The notes under the pieces were generated by a model. That model was not told where the DNA came from and made no database searches. It was given only the letters and a program-made list of their open reading frames with translations. Position numbers and translations under genes: made by a program. DNA of 64,000 nt, from assembly GCA_030734395.1 (NCBI GenBank), contig JAUZTG010000048.1, positions 496,001 through 560,000 of the forward strand, in the 5' to 3' direction. Positions 59,201 through 64,000 of the stretch are shown here, in pieces (positions within the stretch are counted from its first letter, which is position 1; every line of letters begins with the position of its first letter). Origin of the DNA: Sarocladium kiliense (Eukaryota; Ascomycota; Sordariomycetes; Hypocreales; Sarocladiaceae).

Positions 59201-61084
59201 AACGTAGTCCATTTCCTCGGAGCCTGTAAACAGTTCTGCCACAACATAGAGATCAGGTCTGACACGCCGAGCCTCGTCCAATATGTGCTCAGCAACATGA
59301 ATTGGCGTGGAGTGGCAATTGTCGATTCGTAGGCCAGCGAAGTATTTAGCAAGCATTCGAGCGTATTTCGTCATGTGATCCCAGAGCCAAGGGCTATCCT
59401 CGGGCTTAGAGCCGTACCTCAGTTTCACGCAATCACCCCAGACAATGACTTCGCGTCTCAGGTAGACTCTTGATTGAGGTCCAGCATTGTCGATGAGCGC
59501 GTTACCACCCCAAACCCATCCATTGTTGGCAAGAGCCTTCTCCCCGGGTTGTAGCTTCTTTGTTGCTTCGTTCTCTGCAAGGCGGGTGAAGTACGATTCG
59601 ATCAAGGGGTTTTGTTTATTGATCTCCCCAAGCTTCGGCCCGTGGTCGTCGAGTCGCACATACTTGATGCGGTTGTAGAGCTGCTCCAAGATTTCGTCCA
59701 CCTCAGAGTCGTACTCCTTGTAGAACGGGAGGTTGAGGGTGTCGGCGAGTGCAACGATCCTCGCCCTGGCCGCAGCCTTGTCGGGACCACCGCTGTTCTC
59801 GCCTTCATAACGACCGAAGGCAAAGGAAAGCACGAGAGCTCCAACAGACGGATCGATCTTGCGTCGAAACCTCTCGCCCATCCTGTCTAGGTTCAAGAGG
59901 CCATATTCACGGAGGAACTCCACTTCCTTTTCCGTTTCGCCACCCTTAAGAGATTCGAGCTTGCTGGAGAACCCATCTCCTCTCTCCGGTGTCTTTGTGT
60001 CACCTTGAACCCAAGCATCAACGACAGCGTCAGCATCACGCTCGACATTGAGAACGTAGAACTCCCATAGCCGAATTTTCGCAATTACTTCCTTTTTCAT
60101 CGCATCCATAATCGCCAGCAGATCTTCCGTCGATCTAATGTGCGTAGGCAACCCCAGTTGGCTGAGGTTCGAGCTAAGTTCTAGAAGTGCTGTATCAAGA
60201 AGATAAGCCGACTCCAACCACGGAGCAGTAATCAAATTGTAGCCAGCTTCGGGGTGTTCATTTAGCCATTCGGTGTTATTTGCGGTATGGTTCAGAACAA
60301 TGTCAGTCAGGCTCAGCAAGGAGTGGTTGCTCTCCAAGCTGTCAACCATCTTCTGGACATCTTTCTCGCCCCCCGGGAAGCAGGCCGGGTCCCAACCCAA
60401 CTGGTCGTATAAGCTGTAAGGTGAATTGGAGACGCCACGGGCCTGCAATGGAGTGAAATGAATCATGTTGTATCCCCTGTCGCTGATGCCAGCCAAGTGT
60501 CGCTCCCAGTCGGTTGGATATTTGCCCATAAACTTGCTGATCACCGAGAAAATCGACAGAGCAGGCAATGGCAACGGCCGGCCGTCAAGTTTGAGGCGAG
60601 GGGCCACATCGATGTAGTAGGTGTCCGTCCTTTTTAGCGCGTTAGGGGAAGATGCAGATTCGCTACCAGTATCGAGGTCTGGAAGTTCGGCGTAGGTAGT
60701 GTAGAAGGCGTAGGCGCCAGCATCGTGGATGGGTACGGAAATTTCGATGGTACGATTGAAGTCGGGGGTGAGTCTGTAGAGCCGGGTTAGGATCTAGGAG
60801 GCCACAAGATTCCATATCAACGTTCCCAGGGGATTCTGGTGAGGCAATTCTTACTTGAATTCGCGAAATGAGTCGCGACGGAACTCGGCGCCTTCCTCGG
60901 GGATGTTGACCCAGAGGCTACCATGACGACATATGGACGAGGTGCCCTCAATGGCAAAACGCACAGTGATTGTGTCGTCGCATTGTGGTGCGAGGTAGAT
61001 GTACTCGCCGGCAACCTGTGGCGAGCCGTCGTCGTTGAGGGGCAACAAATAAACCTCGTTGGACACCATTGTTCTTGGGCTCAT
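56247..61084 (-). CDS. GDB1: Glycogen debranching enzyme
   Basis: Exons are 61084-60855, 60773-56396 and 56333-56247, giving about 1564 residues, normal for the family. The enzyme joins a 4-alpha-glucanotransferase with an amylo-1,6-glucosidase to complete glycogen breakdown in the cytosol. The transferase half shows GYNMIHFTPLQARGVSNSPYS, SLTDIVLNHTANNTEWL, AGLRIDNCHSTPIHVAEHIL and VVAELFTGSEEMD, including the catalytic Asp and Glu. The glucosidase half shows WARCWGRDVFISIRGLFLG, YNSRDSIWFFLQNI and DWDTGIIFGGNQSNCGTWMDK. The last exon adds SPTQAWSTGCLIDLYMDA. The first intron ends at CTACAG (60774), not the nearer CCTAG, which would give a stop. Confidence 0.97.
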
Positions 61085-63124
61085 GATGAAAGAAGGAAGA
61101 AGAGGCAGCGCCAGTGCCCCGCGATGGATCTTCTCGTCGTTTCGCTGTCGCAGGGGCGACGATTTGGGGTAGCGCTGGAGCTGGAGCTCTCAGCAGGGAT
61201 TCGATGACGATCCGCCCTGACAAACGGCCGTAATCCACCCGCACGAAGACCTGCAAGCTTCGCTGAGCTCCAACAAACAAGCGTTCTTTCGAATTTGTGG
61301 CAGTGCGTGGAGCCGTTGTGCAGCACCTGGTCAATGAGGATTCGATGATTGGACTTGGCTCATGGGAGTAGCCGACAAGCGCAATTGGGATGATGGAAGG
61401 GTGTGTCGTGATTGAATTGGTCTGTACGAGACCGGGGAAGGTCGGCAGTCGTAATTTGAGGTAGCAAGTTTCGATCGATGGCAGGGTAAGGTTTATAGGA
61501 AGAGGAATAAAGCAGAGGTCGAGAACTCTATCCTGCCAACGGCGTAGTCAAGGAGCTAGCGGTGAACACGGGATGGAGGACGCGGGATGCACGGAAGGTG
61601 GCCTTGGTGGGATGGTTGAGGGCAGGTCCAAGGACGAGGTGATAAGGCCAGGCGAATGTCAGGATCTGAGGACAAAGGTGAGATGAGGGCAATGAAGAAG
61701 AGAGCTAGGAGTTGGAGTCGAAGCAGCATTAAAATGAAGCACGCGCGGTTTCGTGTCGTGGGCTAGAAATAGCGGCAAGGCACGAATCAGGTCTTTCCCA
61801 TGATGGGCCGGAGCTTAGTAGGCGCATCACCATATGGTCATCCAACGGCGCAGGGTTGGGGGCTAACGGCATTCTTCTCACGGTGCAAGGATGTCAGCAA
61901 CGGTCTTCAACCCCTGTTGCAGATATCAAGCTGAAGCAGGGTTTTGGTCTACGATGTTCAACCACGTCTACGTGGCGTGGTATAGAGCTGAGCTGCCAAA
62001 GCCTGTGACGCCGCGTGGGGTGAGGCGATCGCCAGAGGCAAGTACAGAGTACAGAGCAGCGTCCAAAATGGACTTTGATCTGCTTCACCGCCATCCGAGC
62101 TGGGTAGTGGGCTTTGCATCGAAAAGCACATTCAGCAGGATCGATTAAAATCCGGCATGCTGCGCTATTATGTGTCAGTCTGAAATTTTCGCCAGGTTCG
62201 CTCACAGGGGAGGACACCATCGCGATCCCGTTGGTGCATCGGTCGATGGTGGTGAGGGGCATCCACTGTCGAATGGCAGTCGGCCGGAACAAGGCCAGGT
62301 ACGAGCCTAAAGGGCGCTATCGATTTTCTGCTCTCTTATTCTCTGCTGTGTTTGACGAAATCCCTGGCCTTGAGCCATAGCTGCCTTTGGCCTCTGACCC
62401 AATTGACCAGTAGCAGAACCATATCCGCAGCTGAATGGGTATGAGATCATGACATCATCTGCTCACCACCAACACCTCCCCCGTCTCTTCCTTCCCAAAC
62501 TCCCATCCATGCCGTGCCCCGCCTGGCAGCTGCCCACAACTGCCCATGTCCCGCAGCGGGTGCCCACAACAGCTGGCGCCTCAGCGACCTAAACCCACTG
62601 AGGCAACCTGCACGAGCCACAGCTAGTCCACTAGCCACAGATGGTGCCTTGGTGAGAAGTGTTTCACGGACGCTTTGCTCCTAAGCAACTTAAGACGATG
62701 CCCTCCGACTCTATCCTCAGCCTGGACAACCCCATCGACCCCGTGTCATGTCGACTAGACAAGCCTGTGTTGTCGCATATACTGGGTTCCAGGTTGAGAG
62801 ACATCCGTCTGACCTTCCTGAACGCGATGCAGACATCCATTTAGGGGCAAAACTGATGCACGCAAGTTGCGGCACGTCACCCTGCGCCTCACATTCGCGG
62901 AACAACATCAATATCTCCAGACCCCTGACCGCCTTGCCGCAAGACCGGCAGAACCATGAAATTTCCTTCGACCTCGAAGCAGGTCTTGAGGTCTAAATAT
63001 GTCACAAAGTCCTTCGTCTTATTAGGCAAATACCGATCACACTTCTCTCCACTAAGGCATTGACTATCTGGGTTTCGATTTCAAAGAACGATAACTAGTA
63101 GAGAACACGATCGCACATGTTCCC
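61085..63124. other. Intergenic, debranching enzyme promoter and NmrA-like 3' flank
   Basis: About 2 kb. Short frames on both strands (for example around 61891-62292) have no family match and overlap each other antisense. Long upstream regions are usual for carbon-reserve genes, so much of this may be regulatory (inference). Confidence 0.5.
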
Positions 63125-64000
63125 TCACTTCTTCGCAAAGCTATAACTCTGGTTTGAGATACCACCCTTCTCAACTAGCTCCAATGCAAGTTTCGTCGCC
63201 TCGTCGATGTCCTCCTTCGGCAGGCCCAACGCCTCGTTCGCAAGTCCATACCTTGCCTCCGAGTTTCCCTCACCACTAGCGTAGAAAGTCCTGGCATACA
63301 TAGCCATGCCGAATCCGATTCTATCTCCTCCTTTCATCATCTCCAGACCTCGCGCGTACCTCTCGCTCGCTGGTTCGTGCTCGATGACCCAGTCCGCGTC
63401 TGTGAGACCCGTGACTCTGTTGACGCTGTCCAACATGTCTCGTTGCGATGCTAGAAAGCTTGAAGTGTACAGGGGCTTGTTTCGCCAGTGTGAGATTGTA
63501 TGCGATGTATCTTTCCCGTCATTGGGGAGCTCCTTGAGACTCAAGAACTTGGCGAGCGCCCGGCCACACTGAGCAAGGGTGGATGTGTTGATTGGCTGTT
63601 TTCCATCATCATAGAAGGTGACTTTCTTGTTGTGGAAGTCAAAGCCGTACCAGGCTGGACTGATAGAGAGCGAGAATTCGTACCAGAAACCGCAAGATAA
63701 GCCGACCCACGAGGACACACCATGCTTCTCGATTGCCTCAATAGCTGCCCAGATGCGCTGGCCCGTCATGTTCTCTTTAGCGAACTCCTTGTCCATAAAA
63801 TCAGGAGAATATGCATTCGGCATCACCCATGGAACTCCCGCCTTTGCAGCTGCTGCAATCAGTGTCTCCTGTGTCCCAGGGGGCGCCGTGACTGCAAGGG
63901 AGATGATGAAGAACTGCTGGCCCTTGAGAGCCTCAACAAGCGTCTCTTCTTTCTCATAGTCGACCTCTGCAATTTTGAGTCCGGGTGGGATTTCAGCAGC
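63125..64000 (-). CDS. NmrA-like NAD(P)-binding protein, 5' end outside window
   Basis: The C-terminal 291 residues are visible, with no intron; the Rossmann start with its GxxGxxG loop lies right of the window. Seen in order: KIAEVDYEKEETLVEALKGQ, FFIISLAVTAPPGTQETLI, AAAKAGVPWVMPNAYSPDF and SWVGLSCGFWYEFSLS. These match isoflavone-reductase/NmrA-like atypical SDR proteins (CipA-like), some redox sensors and some reductases. The rest is the variable substrate domain with VTFYDDGKQPINTST and LASQRDMLDSVNRVTG. No active-site assignment is possible. It is transcribed toward the debranching enzyme gene with a 2-kb gap. Confidence 0.87.
   Translation of the reverse strand, partial: AAEIPPGLKIAEVDYEKEETLVEALKGQQFFIISLAVTAPPGTQETLIAAAAKAGVPWVMPNAYSPDFMDKEFAKENMTGQRIWAAIEAIEKHGVSSWVGLSCGFWYEFSLSISPAWYGFDFHNKKVTFYDDGKQPINTSTLAQCGRALAKFLSLKELPNDGKDTSHTISHWRNKPLYTSSFLASQRDMLDSVNRVTGLTDADWVIEHEPASERYARGLEMMKGGDRIGFGMAMYARTFYASGEGNSEARYGLANEALGLPKEDIDEATKLALELVEKGGISNQSYSFAKK

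Noticed and set aside
61891..62292. Opposed frames of 85 and 132 codons
   Set aside because: They overlap antisense and neither resembles a protein family.
1..64000. CRISPR arrays, operons, riboswitches or prophage
   Set aside because: No regularly spaced repeats are seen, and the intron-rich fungal genes rule out a bacterial context.

Overview
The window is nuclear DNA of a filamentous ascomycete (Pezizomycotina). The evidence is short GT-AG introns of about 50-80 nt with CTAAC/CTGAC-like branch sites in nearly every gene, about one gene per 2.5-3 kb, and fungal families throughout (HET domain, class II hydrophobin, Zn2Cys6 regulators, TRI12-type MFS, F-box, CFEM-like). A dothideomycete is my best guess, at low confidence. 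No rRNA, tRNA, CRISPR array, intact transposon or phage feature was seen.

Layout. 1-7.4 kb: C-terminal three quarters of ubiquitin-activating enzyme E1, a glutathionyl-hydroquinone reductase (Xi/omega GST) and an allantoate-permease-like MFS carrier. 9-14.9 kb: a TRI12-like MFS exporter, a C2-domain protein and a HotDog thioesterase. 15.3-21.2 kb: a secreted GH43 glycosidase with a bacterial-type Ig-like tail, a divergent seven-helix receptor of the cAMP-receptor-like class, and an atypical NAD(P)-binding SDR. 21.7-25 kb: a HET-domain protein and a class II-like hydrophobin. 26.1-29.7 kb: an FMO-type monooxygenase fused to a DUF6314 domain, convergent with a D-2-hydroxyacid dehydrogenase. 30.8-37.3 kb: a GABA/choline-type permease, a nitrilase-family hydrolase and a divergent Zn2Cys6 regulator, which could be a small nitrogen-compound catabolic locus. 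38.1-43.3 kb: an F-box gene carrying two in-frame TAG codons (probable pseudogene), then a CSC1/OSCA-type channel. 43.5-49 kb: a second Zn2Cys6 regulator divergent from an SDR and an EthD-domain protein. 49-54.7 kb: a gene-poor block with fragmentary, frame-disrupted reading frames. 54.7-61.1 kb: a CFEM-like single-pass membrane protein and glycogen debranching enzyme. 63.1-64 kb: an NmrA-like protein cut by the right edge.

The core genes (E1, debranching enzyme, CSC1 channel) are housekeeping. Most others are accessory genes for transport, sensing, nonself recognition, cell-surface coating and specialised oxidoreduction. The most unusual items are the doubly interrupted F-box gene, a GC-AG intron inside a zinc cluster, the CFEM-like protein without a visible signal peptide, the FMO-DUF6314 fusion, the hydrophobin with two possible in-frame last-exon acceptors, and the broken zinc-finger-like frame near 49.3-49.8 kb. 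All exon boundaries were worked out by hand from splice signals and reading frame and have not been checked against transcripts.
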